In this document: one piece after another, positions 1 through 6,769 of the stretch
Layout: each line of letters begins with the position of its first letter
How positions within the stretch are numbered: position 1 is the first letter of the stretch
Origin: an uncultured Muribaculaceae bacterium
GTDB lineage: Bacteria > Bacteroidota > Bacteroidia > Bacteroidales > Muribaculaceae
Length of the DNA stretch: 18,881 nucleotides
NCBI GenBank assembly: GCA_910587475.1
Contig: CAJUMR010000044.1
Coordinates: 1-18,881 of the forward strand
Direction of reading: 5' to 3'
Position numbers and translations under genes: made by a program
Notes under the pieces: model-generated
What the model was told of the DNA's origin: nothing
The model's database searches: none
The model's input: the letters and a program-made list of their open reading frames with translations, nothing else

Positions 1-519
1 CCTATGCTGACCGACAGCTTCGGCAACATGGTCATGACAAGAGCCTATTCTCCGTTTATCTATAAAATCAACAGTGAGACATTGAGCATGGAGAAATTTG
101 CAGAAATCGAATGTGGGGTGGAAATCCCCGAGCCGATGTGCAAAGAGAATTTCAATGAATTCACCGGCAAAATTGACAATGTGCTGCGTCTCACCCATTT
201 TCCACTGTATGCTTATCAGGTTGGGAAATGGCTGATAATAAATTTCTTTATGGGATCAGTGCTCTACGACACCGTAACCGGTGAAGGAGCGTTCACAAGT
301 AATCCTGTTTCAAACAAAGATTCAAAAGAGTTTCCATTTAATCTCCCATATGTTGTCGGTTTGGGGCAAGACAATAGCGTGATAAGCTGGATGTCGGGAG
401 AAAGTGTCTCAAGCATTAGAGAAAAGAACCCGGGACTCTTTACTGACGATGCGTTTAAAGGCATTACCGAGGAATCCAATCCCGTGCTCATCCGCTACAA
501 ATTCAAGGAAGTTGAATAA
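1..519 (+). CDS. 3' part of a probable 6-bladed beta-propeller (TolB-like) protein
   Basis: This reading frame is already open at base 1 and ends at TAA 517-519, so the ATG at 4 is probably internal and the gene starts upstream of the window. The visible 172 codons are rich in beta-strand-like segments and end in ESNPVLIRYKFKEVE. A closing strand of the form NPVL-x-x-Y-K is what I recall from Bacteroidales 6-bladed beta-propeller/TolB-like proteins, often surface lipoproteins of unknown ligand. No catalytic motif is visible and the signal peptide would lie outside the window. Codon use is mixed (AGA, TTT, ATA, GAA common), unlike the C-ending bias of the purH-rodA block. That fits an accessory gene. 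The family call rests on general resemblance of a C-terminal fragment; the existence of the gene is secure. Confidence 0.6.
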   Translation, partial: PMLTDSFGNMVMTRAYSPFIYKINSETLSMEKFAEIECGVEIPEPMCKENFNEFTGKIDNVLRLTHFPLYAYQVGKWLIINFFMGSVLYDTVTGEGAFTSNPVSNKDSKEFPFNLPYVVGLGQDNSVISWMSGESVSSIREKNPGLFTDDAFKGITEESNPVLIRYKFKEVE

Positions 520-521
520 AT

Positions 522-575
522 CCCAAATACGAGGAGTCCAACCCGATCCTTGTGTTCTATCACATGAAAAATTGA
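522..575 (+). pseudogene. 3'-terminal scrap of a second propeller-like gene
   Basis: Just after the stop of the upstream gene, in a different frame, codons 522-575 read PKYEESNPILVFYHMKN and a stop (TGA 573-575). The core EESNP-[VI]-L-x-x-Y matches the last residues of the upstream protein (EESNPVLIRYKFKEVE). The scrap has no start codon and an in-frame stop at 513-515, so it cannot be a gene by itself. The simplest reading is that two paralogues once lay in tandem and that deletion or recombination left only the extreme 3' end of the second. The match covers about 11 residues, so chance is unlikely but not excluded. Confidence 0.55.
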
Positions 576-600
576 GTTTTTGCATAAATAAAACAATCGC

Positions 601-642
601 GTGTCCGCTGTCGGGTAAAGCTCCGGCAGCGGACATTTTTTT
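601..642 (+). terminator. Strong rho-independent terminator
   Basis: Bases 602-614 pair with 623-635 (arms TGTCCGCTGTCGG and CCGGCAGCGGACA), 13 bp with a single T-G wobble. The loop is 8 nt and seven T follow at 636-642. It terminates transcription of the propeller-like gene. It lies 26 nt beyond the paralogue scrap and may have belonged to the lost paralogue. Confidence 0.92.
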
Positions 643-657
643 ACGGAAAAAACAGAA

Positions 658-792
658 ATGAAACGGATCAACAGATACATTATAGCCTCGGCGGCAGCAG
701 CGTTGATGATGGCGGCTGGGAGTGGTTGTGATCATGGGCGCGGCGACAGCCATATCCGTTGCCTCGTGACATCTTGCTCCAGACATGCGTAG
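658..792 (+). pseudogene. 44-residue ORF: lipoprotein signal peptide, probably a truncated gene
   Basis: ATG 658 follows an A-rich stretch (ACGGAAAAAACAGAA), which suits Bacteroidota translation starts. The peptide begins MKRINRY, continues with a hydrophobic Ala/Met-rich core and reaches a lipobox-like GSGC with Cys at residue 24. Only about 20 further residues follow, with two more Cys (38 and 43), before TAG 790-792. This is the 5' end of a typical Bacteroidales lipoprotein without its body. It sits directly behind a terminator, so it would need its own promoter, and I see no clear TAnnTTTG before it. It may be a 5' remnant of a lipoprotein gene, perhaps of the propeller type next door, or a genuine micro-lipoprotein. 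No frame between 720 and 850 continues a recognisable lipoprotein. Bases 793-882 hold T-rich DNA with no gene that I can see. Confidence 0.5.
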
Positions 793-882
793 AAAATTAA
801 CTAAGGCCCGGCTTTTCTGACTTTTTTGGTTCGTAAATGTTTTTTATTGACATTTGACTACTCAGAAGCGGAGAATAATTAG

Positions 883-890
883 TAAATTTG
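883..890 (+). promoter_or_regulatory. -7 element TAAATTTG of the purH promoter
   Basis: TAAATTTG matches the Bacteroidota primary-sigma -7 consensus TAnnTTTG exactly. A TTTG at 853-856 could be the -33 element, but its spacing of 26 nt is longer than the usual 19-21, so the -33 part is weak. Transcription would start near 896, leaving a leader of about 24 nt before the ATG of purH at 920. The identical octamer precedes korA at 17694. Confidence 0.65.
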
Positions 891-919
891 CACTCCGAAA
901 CGTCAATCTAACCCCAATT

Positions 920-2458
920 ATGTCAGAAATTAAACCGATCCGCACCGCTTTGGTATCAGTGTACCACAAAGACGGTCTTGATGAAATTCTCCGCAAACTC
1001 CACGCCGACGGCGTAAAATTTCTTTCAACAGGCGGTACCCGCGCCTTTATAGAGTCTCTTGGCATGCCTTGTGACGCAGTCGAGGATCTCACCGGCTATC
1101 CCTCGATACTCGGCGGCCGTGTGAAAACCCTCCACCCCAAAGTGTTCGGCGGCATTCTGACACGACGCGACAACGCAACAGACCGCGAGCAGATCGCTCA
1201 ATATGAAATCCCGGCCATCGATCTCGTGATCGTCGACCTCTATCCCTTCGAAGCCACCGTCGCTTCAGGCGCTCCCCTTCAGGACATAATTGAAAAAATC
1301 GATATAGGCGGCATCTCTCTCATCCGCGCTGCTGCCAAAAACTACAACGACGTAGTCATCGTTGCTTCAAAAAAGCAGTACCCCATCCTCGCCGGCATGC
1401 TTGATGCTCACGGTGCATCTTCGACCCCCGAAGAGCGTCTCATCCTTGCAAAAGAAGCATTCGGTGTGTCATCGCACTACGACAGCGCCATTTTCAACTA
1501 CTTCGACAAAACAGCTTGCGCCCCGGCCGCGCCGTCGGGTCTGCGTCTTGCCATCGACGGGTCGAAACCGATGCGCTACGGCGAAAACCCCCATCAGCAA
1601 GGCTTCTTCTTCGGCGACCTCGACGCAATGTTCGACCAGCTCCACGGCAAAGAGATATCTTATAACAACCTTCTCGACATCGACGCTGCCGTATCGCTCA
1701 TCGAGGAATTCGACGACACCACCGTTGCCGTCCTCAAACATAACAATGCCTGCGGACTCGCATCTCGCGACACACTGCTCGACGCATGGCGCGACGCCCT
1801 CGCCGGTGACCCCGTGTCGGCATTTGGCGGCGTAATCATCACCAACCGCACAGTCGACACTGCAACAGCCGAAGAAATCAACAAGATCTTCTTCGAAGTG
1901 ATCATCGCTCCGGCATACTCCGACGATGCGCTCGCCATTCTGAAGCAAAAGAAAAACCGCATAATCCTCGTGCAGAAAGAGGCTCTAAAGTCGACTCACT
2001 CAGTGCGCACCATCCTCAACGGCGCACTCATGCAGCAGCGCGACACCAAAGTTGAGACTGCCGACGACCTCAAGCTCGTGGCCGGCGATAACCTCACCGA
2101 CGAACAGATCGCCGACATGCTCTTTGCCAACAAGATTGTAAAGCACTCAAAGAGCAATGCAATCGTGCTCGCACGCAACCGCATGCTGCTCGGCAGCGGT
2201 GTAGGTCAGACATCACGCGTCGACGCCCTGCGCCACGCCATCGAAAAAGCAAAATCGTTTGACCTCGACCTCAACGGCGCTGCAATGGCTTCGGATGCGT
2301 TCTTCCCATTTGCCGACTGTGTTGAAATAGCCCACAATGCCGGCGTGAAATATGTAATCCAACCCGGTGGATCAATCCGCGACACCGACTCTGTCGACTT
2401 CTGCAAAGCCAACGATATGACGATGGTGATGACTGGCTTCCGCCACTTCAAGCATTGA
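920..2458 (+). CDS. purH: Bifunctional AICAR formyltransferase / IMP cyclohydrolase (PurH)
   Basis: This cytosolic enzyme catalyses the last two steps of de novo purine synthesis: AICAR plus 10-formyl-THF to FAICAR, then ring closure to IMP. The 512 residues match the family's usual length. The N-terminal MGS-like cyclohydrolase domain (about 1-200) contains STGGT (36-40), GRVKTLHPKV (66-75), DLYPF (106-110), IDIGG (127-131) and RAAAKN (136-141). By analogy with the human enzyme, K69, Y108, D128 and K140 are the active-site residues. The transferase domain shows RYGENPHQ (219-226), the catalytic Lys-His in KHNNACG (273-279), DPVSAFGG (297-304) and a C-terminal PGGSIRDTD and GFRHFKH. A longer frame opens with TTG at 854, but that stretch contains the -7 element and is not conserved-looking, so ATG 920 is preferred. 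No terminator separates it from mreB. Confidence 0.97.
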   Translation: MSEIKPIRTALVSVYHKDGLDEILRKLHADGVKFLSTGGTRAFIESLGMPCDAVEDLTGYPSILGGRVKTLHPKVFGGILTRRDNATDREQIAQYEIPAIDLVIVDLYPFEATVASGAPLQDIIEKIDIGGISLIRAAAKNYNDVVIVASKKQYPILAGMLDAHGASSTPEERLILAKEAFGVSSHYDSAIFNYFDKTACAPAAPSGLRLAIDGSKPMRYGENPHQQGFFFGDLDAMFDQLHGKEISYNNLLDIDAAVSLIEEFDDTTVAVLKHNNACGLASRDTLLDAWRDALAGDPVSAFGGVIITNRTVDTATAEEINKIFFEVIIAPAYSDDALAILKQKKNRIILVQKEALKSTHSVRTILNGALMQQRDTKVETADDLKLVAGDNLTDEQIADMLFANKIVKHSKSNAIVLARNRMLLGSGVGQTSRVDALRHAIEKAKSFDLDLNGAAMASDAFFPFADCVEIAHNAGVKYVIQPGGSIRDTDSVDFCKANDMTMVMTGFRHFKH

Positions 2459-2506
2459 TCATTACCGAGATTTTTAACCCCTCTCACCCACACACTACTG
2501 ACACAA

Positions 2507-3526
2507 ATGAGACTTTTCTCTCTGACTAAAGAAATAGCAATCGATCTCGGCACCGCCAACACGATCATCTACCACAACGACAAGATCGTGATCAACGAGC
2601 CTTCGATCGTTGCCCTCGACAACCGCACCGAAAAGCTGATAGCGGTCGGCACCGAAGCCCACCTCATGGAAGGAAAGGCGCCGGTCGGCATACGCACCGT
2701 GCGCCCGCTGCGCAAAGGTGTCATCGCCGACTTCAACGCCGCAGAGCTCATGATCCGCGGTCTCGTAAAAAAAGCCAGCTCCAAGAACGGATGGTTCTCG
2801 CCCTCGCTGCGAATGGTCGTCGGCATCCCTTCAGGATCGACTGAAGTTGAGATACGTGCCGTGCGCGACTCTTCGGAGCACGCCGATGGCCGCGATGTCT
2901 ACATGATCTACGAACCGATGGCCGCAGCACTCGGCATCGGCATCGACGTCGAAGCCCCCGAAGGCAACATGATCGTCGACATAGGCGGCGGCACCACCGA
3001 GATCGCCGTAATATCGCTCGGCGGCATCGTCAGCAACAAGAGCATACAGATCGCCGGCGACGACCTCACTGAAGACATCCAGAACCACATGCGCCGCGCC
3101 CACAACATAAAGGTCGGCGTGCGCACAGCCGAGCAGATCAAGATGAACGTCGGATCGGCACTCACCGAGCTCGACAACCCGCCCGAAGACTTCGTCGTCC
3201 ACGGACCTAACGTCATGACCGCCCTCCCGATGGAAGTGCTCGTCACTTATCAGGAAATAAGCCACTGCATCGAAAAGACCATCTCCAAGATCGAGGCGGC
3301 TGTGCTCGGAGCGCTCGAACAGACTCCTCCCGAACTCTACGCCGACATCGTCCGCAACGGCATCTACCTCGCAGGTGGCGGCGCAATGCTCCGCGGTCTT
3401 GACAAGCGACTGACCGACAAGATCGGCATTCAGTTCCACATCGCCGAAGAGCCTCTGCTTGCCGTAGCACGCGGCACCAACGTCGCCCTCAAGAACATTT
3501 CGAAGTTCTCGTTCCTCATACGCTAA
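2507..3526 (+). CDS. mreB: Rod shape-determining actin homologue MreB
   Basis: MreB is a bacterial actin that polymerises under the inner membrane and orients the elongasome (MreC, MreD, RodA, PBP2). The 339 residues are typical. The actin ATPase signatures are clear: phosphate-1 loop AIDLGTANT (11-19), connect-1 region YEPMAAALG (135-143), phosphate-2 VDIGGGTTEIAV (157-168) and the adenosine motif LAGGGAMLRG (288-297). The start is the first ATG, 48 nt after purH, with no terminator in the gap, so it is probably transcribed with purH. The following mreC begins 20 nt downstream. Codon use is strongly C-ending, as in the rest of this block. Confidence 0.98.
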   Translation: MRLFSLTKEIAIDLGTANTIIYHNDKIVINEPSIVALDNRTEKLIAVGTEAHLMEGKAPVGIRTVRPLRKGVIADFNAAELMIRGLVKKASSKNGWFSPSLRMVVGIPSGSTEVEIRAVRDSSEHADGRDVYMIYEPMAAALGIGIDVEAPEGNMIVDIGGGTTEIAVISLGGIVSNKSIQIAGDDLTEDIQNHMRRAHNIKVGVRTAEQIKMNVGSALTELDNPPEDFVVHGPNVMTALPMEVLVTYQEISHCIEKTISKIEAAVLGALEQTPPELYADIVRNGIYLAGGGAMLRGLDKRLTDKIGIQFHIAEEPLLAVARGTNVALKNISKFSFLIR

Positions 3527-3533
3527 AGTCATA

Positions 3534-3554
3534 ATGATGTACGCCCGTGCGTGA
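3534..3554 (+). other. Six-codon mini-ORF overlapping the mreC start
   Basis: ATGATG at 3534 opens a frame reading MMYARA and stops at TGA 3552-3554, three bases beyond the GTG start of mreC at 3547. It lies 7 nt after the mreB stop. It is out of frame with mreC and might act only as a ribosome hand-over between mreB and a GTG-started mreC. The role is inference; the arrangement is visible. Confidence 0.3.
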
Positions 3555-4410
3555 ATTATTCGACTTTTTCATCCGCAACAGCAAGTGGTTTGTCTACGCA
3601 TTTTTTGCCGTGGCAAGCTGCTTATTGTTGTTTCAGGGCAACCCTTATCAGCATCATGTGTTCCTGACCTCCGCCAACTCTGTAACTTCGGCAGTCTACG
3701 AAGTCGGCAACAATGTGACGTCCTACTTCAATCTCCGCGACATCAACGAAGACCTCAACCGACGCAACGCCGCGCTCGAGAAAGAAGTGATAAATCTGCG
3801 CGAGAAGTTGCAGCTTTATTCCGAAAACGACTTCAGCGACACTCTTGTCGTCGACGATGGTGTCGACCATTTCGACTTCATCGTGGCTCATGTCATCAAT
3901 AACAGCATCTCAAAGCCCTACAACTATCTGACGCTCGACAAAGGCTCTGACGACGGAGTCAAACCCGAACTCGGCGTCATCGACCAGAACGGCGTAGTCG
4001 GCATCGTCAGTGTTGTCGGCCGAAAAAATGCCCGTGTGATTTCGCTGCTCAACCCCAACCTGAGACTGTCGTGCAAAATAAAAAACAGCGACCACTTCGG
4101 ATCGCTCGTCTGGGACGGCAACGACCCGACGATGGCACTCCTCGAAGAGCTCCCGCGTCACACCACCTACGAACCCGGCGACACCATCGTCACAAGCGGA
4201 TACTCCGCCGTCTTCCCTCCCGGATTGCCCGTTGGCATAATCCTCGACGATGACCGAGACCACAACGAGAACTTCTTCACTCTGAAAATTCGCCTGTTTG
4301 CCGACTTCACGGCTCTCGGCAATGTTCAGATCGTAACTAATAACTATGGCGAGGAACTCGCAGCCATCGAGCAGCGCGACACAGCCGGCAAAAAAAACCG
4401 ACACCAATGA
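3547..4410 (+). CDS. mreC: Rod shape-determining protein MreC
   Basis: MreC is a bitopic inner-membrane protein whose periplasmic part activates PBP2 and links the cytoplasmic MreB filament to wall synthesis. The 287 residues show one transmembrane helix (about 14-31), a coiled coil rich in E, R, N and L (about 62-92) for dimerisation, and the MreC beta domain from about 108 on. The conserved stretches are YNYLTLDKGSDDGVK (125-139), GVVGIVS (149-155), and GDTIVTSGYS with PPGLPVG (211-230). The start must be GTG 3547: the frame has a stop at 3535-3537, and no ATG occurs before the membrane helix. The last four bases (ATGA) are shared with mreD, a sign of coupled translation. The basic, Gln-ending tail (272-287) looks disordered. 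Confidence 0.93.
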   Translation: MRELFDFFIRNSKWFVYAFFAVASCLLLFQGNPYQHHVFLTSANSVTSAVYEVGNNVTSYFNLRDINEDLNRRNAALEKEVINLREKLQLYSENDFSDTLVVDDGVDHFDFIVAHVINNSISKPYNYLTLDKGSDDGVKPELGVIDQNGVVGIVSVVGRKNARVISLLNPNLRLSCKIKNSDHFGSLVWDGNDPTMALLEELPRHTTYEPGDTIVTSGYSAVFPPGLPVGIILDDDRDHNENFFTLKIRLFADFTALGNVQIVTNNYGEELAAIEQRDTAGKKNRHQ

Positions 4411-4916
4411 GCAAGACCGCGATTATACTTACAGTGCTGTTTCTGGTGCTCGTGCCCGCGCAGGCAGTGATATTCAACAATCTCATCCTCTTCAACGTTG
4501 CCTTGCCGCTGGTTTTCATCTATCTGATCATCAGTCTTCCCGTGACGCTGAGCACAAACTGGGCGGTGACCATAGGCTTCGCCACGGGTCTCGCAGTCGA
4601 CATATTTTCCGACACCCCGGGAATGAATGCACTCGCCTGCACAACGCTTGCATTCGTCCGCAAACCGGTCTACCACCTCTACATGTCGTATGACGACGAT
4701 CTCTCAGGCATGAGACCGTCGATAGCGACAATGGGTTCGGAAGCCTACTTCAAATACATGCTGACGATGGTCTTCATCTACTGCATAATGCTTTTCGCCA
4801 TCGAAGCCTTTCAGTTCTTCAACTTCCGGCTACTGCTGATGCGCACGGTTTTCAGCACAATTTTCACATTTATAATCATCTACGCAATCGACAGCCTCTC
4901 CATTAAACGGTCGTGA
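4407..4916 (+). CDS. mreD: Rod shape-determining membrane protein MreD
   Basis: MreD is a small polytopic inner-membrane component of the elongasome. The 169 residues contain about five hydrophobic helices (roughly 5-20, 30-47, 50-66, 115-135 and 145-162). The family motif is recognisable as GLAVDIFSDTPGMNALA (61-77). Identity rests on that motif, on size and on its place between mreC and mrdA. It overlaps mreC by 4 nt (ATGA) and mrdA by 4 nt (GTGA), so its translation is probably coupled to both. The C-terminus is short and basic (KRS), predicted cytoplasmic. Confidence 0.9.
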   Translation: MSKTAIILTVLFLVLVPAQAVIFNNLILFNVALPLVFIYLIISLPVTLSTNWAVTIGFATGLAVDIFSDTPGMNALACTTLAFVRKPVYHLYMSYDDDLSGMRPSIATMGSEAYFKYMLTMVFIYCIMLFAIEAFQFFNFRLLLMRTVFSTIFTFIIIYAIDSLSIKRS

Positions 4917-6769
4917 GAAAAAATTACAACTTAGAAAAACGGAAATATGTAATCGGCGGCTTCCTCGTCATCATCGCCCTGATCTATCTGATCAGGCTTT
5001 TCGACCTGCAGATACAGGACGGCCGCTACAAAGCCTCAGCCGACTCCAACGCATTTCTGAAAAAAACAATATATCCGTCGCGCGGACTGATCTACGACCG
5101 CAATGGCGAACTCGTCGTCTACAATCAGCCGGCCTACGATGTCATGCTGATCCCTCGCGACGTGCAGCCGTTCGACACAATCGACTTCTGCCGCACTCTC
5201 AACATCACCCCCGAGCAATTGGTAAAACGATTTGCCGACATGCGCGACAAACGTCTGAACCCCGGCTACTCATCCTACACCCCGCAGAGACTCATAGCAC
5301 AACTGTCGTCGCAAGACTACGGCCGACTCCAGGAAAAACTCTACCGATTCCCGGGTTTCTTCATCCAGAAACGCATCCTGAGACAGTACAACCACGCATC
5401 GGCAGCCAACGTCCTCGGCAACATCAGGGAAGTGTCGGCCAAAGACATTGAAAACGACGACTACTACGCAGCCGGCGACTATACCGGCGACCTTGGGGTC
5501 GAAAAAAGCTACGAAAAGCATCTGCGCGGAAGCAAGGGAGTCGAAATACTCATCCGCGACGCAAGAGGCCGCATACAAGGACGCTACGAGGACGGAGCCC
5601 ATGACATCGCGCCCCTATCGGGCCGCGACCTCAAACTCAGTCTCGACATAAAGCTCCAGGAGTATGCCGAGTCTCTGCTCGTCGGCAAACGTGGCGCAGT
5701 CGTGGCCATAGAGCCGGCGACAGGCGAAATTCTATGTCTCGCCTCCAACCCGACCTACGATCCGCGCCTGCTCGTCGGACGTGAGCGCGGCAACAATTAC
5801 AAAGCCCTGCTCAACGACGACAACTTCCCGCTGTTCGACCGAGCCATACAGGCATCATATCCTCCCGGCTCTACCTTCAAGCCGACCCAAGGCCTCATTT
5901 TTCTACAGGAAGGTATAATCGACCTCAACACCACATATCCTTGTCACGGAGGCTATATCAACGGCGGACTGAAAGTTGCATGTCACGCCCATGGATCGCC
6001 GATCAATCTCAAACCTGCGTTGCAGACATCGTGTAACGCCTACTTCTGCTGGGGCTTCAAAGCCATGATCGACCGCAGATCGAAATACGGGTCGTCGGCT
6101 GCGGCGTTTGAGATATGGAAAAACCACCTCGTGTCGATGGGCTACGGCTACAAACTCGGAGTCGATCTGCCTGGCGAAACGCGAGGCTTCATCCCCAACG
6201 CCAAATTCTACGACAAATTCTACCGCGAAGGACGTTGGAGCGCCAACACCATAATATCGGTATCGATAGGCCAGGGAGAGGTGCTGGCCACACCACTGCA
6301 GATCGCCAACCTCGGCGCAACTATCGCCAACCGCGGATGGTTCGTCACCCCCCATGTCGTCAAAGAGATACAGGACACTGTCATCGACACCCAATATCTC
6401 GAGCAACGCCGGCCGACGATCGACCTCAAATGGTTCGACCATGTTGCCGAAGGCATGCGAATGGCCGTGACTGGCGGCACATGTCGCCGGGCAGCCCTCC
6501 CCGACATCGAAGTGGCCGGAAAAACAGGTACAGCCCAGAACCCCCACGGCAACGACCACTCGGCCTTCATGGGTTTCGCTCCTTATGAAAATCCGCGCAT
6601 CGCTGTAGCGGTCTATGTCGAGAACGGCGGCTGGGGCGCCACTTACGGAGTGCCGATCGGAAGTCTGGTCATCGAAAAATATCTGAAGGGCGAGATTGCA
6701 CCCGACCGCAAATACATGGAAGAGCAAATGCTAAACTCAACAATATATTATGCAAAACCGAAGAAGTGA
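4913..6769 (+). CDS. mrdA: Penicillin-binding protein 2, elongasome transpeptidase
   Basis: This class B PBP cross-links new peptidoglycan strands during side-wall growth, paired with the RodA polymerase. The 618 residues fit PBP2. There is a short cytoplasmic tail, one membrane helix (about 11-30), a pedestal domain beginning near the conserved SRGLIYDRNGE (56-66), and a transpeptidase domain from about 240. All three catalytic boxes are intact: SxxK as STFK (320-323, nucleophile S320) in YPPGSTFKP, SxN as SCN (373-375), and KTG (537-539) in AGKTGTAQ. The start is GTG at 4913, overlapping the mreD stop in GTGA; the residues after it (RKNYNLEKRK) make a good basic cytoplasmic tail. Its last 20 nt overlap rodA. 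Nothing suggests loss of activity. Confidence 0.96.
   Translation: MRKNYNLEKRKYVIGGFLVIIALIYLIRLFDLQIQDGRYKASADSNAFLKKTIYPSRGLIYDRNGELVVYNQPAYDVMLIPRDVQPFDTIDFCRTLNITPEQLVKRFADMRDKRLNPGYSSYTPQRLIAQLSSQDYGRLQEKLYRFPGFFIQKRILRQYNHASAANVLGNIREVSAKDIENDDYYAAGDYTGDLGVEKSYEKHLRGSKGVEILIRDARGRIQGRYEDGAHDIAPLSGRDLKLSLDIKLQEYAESLLVGKRGAVVAIEPATGEILCLASNPTYDPRLLVGRERGNNYKALLNDDNFPLFDRAIQASYPPGSTFKPTQGLIFLQEGIIDLNTTYPCHGGYINGGLKVACHAHGSPINLKPALQTSCNAYFCWGFKAMIDRRSKYGSSAAAFEIWKNHLVSMGYGYKLGVDLPGETRGFIPNAKFYDKFYREGRWSANTIISVSIGQGEVLATPLQIANLGATIANRGWFVTPHVVKEIQDTVIDTQYLEQRRPTIDLKWFDHVAEGMRMAVTGGTCRRAALPDIEVAGKTGTAQNPHGNDHSAFMGFAPYENPRIAVAVYVENGGWGATYGVPIGSLVIEKYLKGEIAPDRKYMEEQMLNSTIYYAKPKK

Noticed and set aside
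404..661. 85-codon + strand frame crossing the end of the propeller-like gene and the terminator
   Set aside because: It overlaps a better gene out of frame and runs straight through the terminator stem; its sequence is not protein-like.
847..879. E. coli-type -35 TTGACA (847-852) with AATAAT (874-879)
   Set aside because: The spacing of 21 nt is too long and Bacteroidota primary sigma uses TTTG/TAnnTTTG; the exact TAAATTTG at 883 is the better candidate.
854..919. N-terminal extension of PurH from TTG 854 (22 residues)
   Set aside because: The stretch contains the -7 promoter element at 883-890, and PurH proteins normally begin close to MSEIKPIRTALVSV; the 512-residue length from ATG 920 fits the family.
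2831..3532. Long open frames on the - strand, such as 233 codons over mreB, 274 over mrdA (5903-6727) and 270 over the SusD-like gene (12488-13300)
   Set aside because: They lie wholly opposite well-identified genes with strong C-ending codon bias, which removes stops from the complementary frame; their products are Val/Asp/Ala/Cys-rich and resemble nothing.
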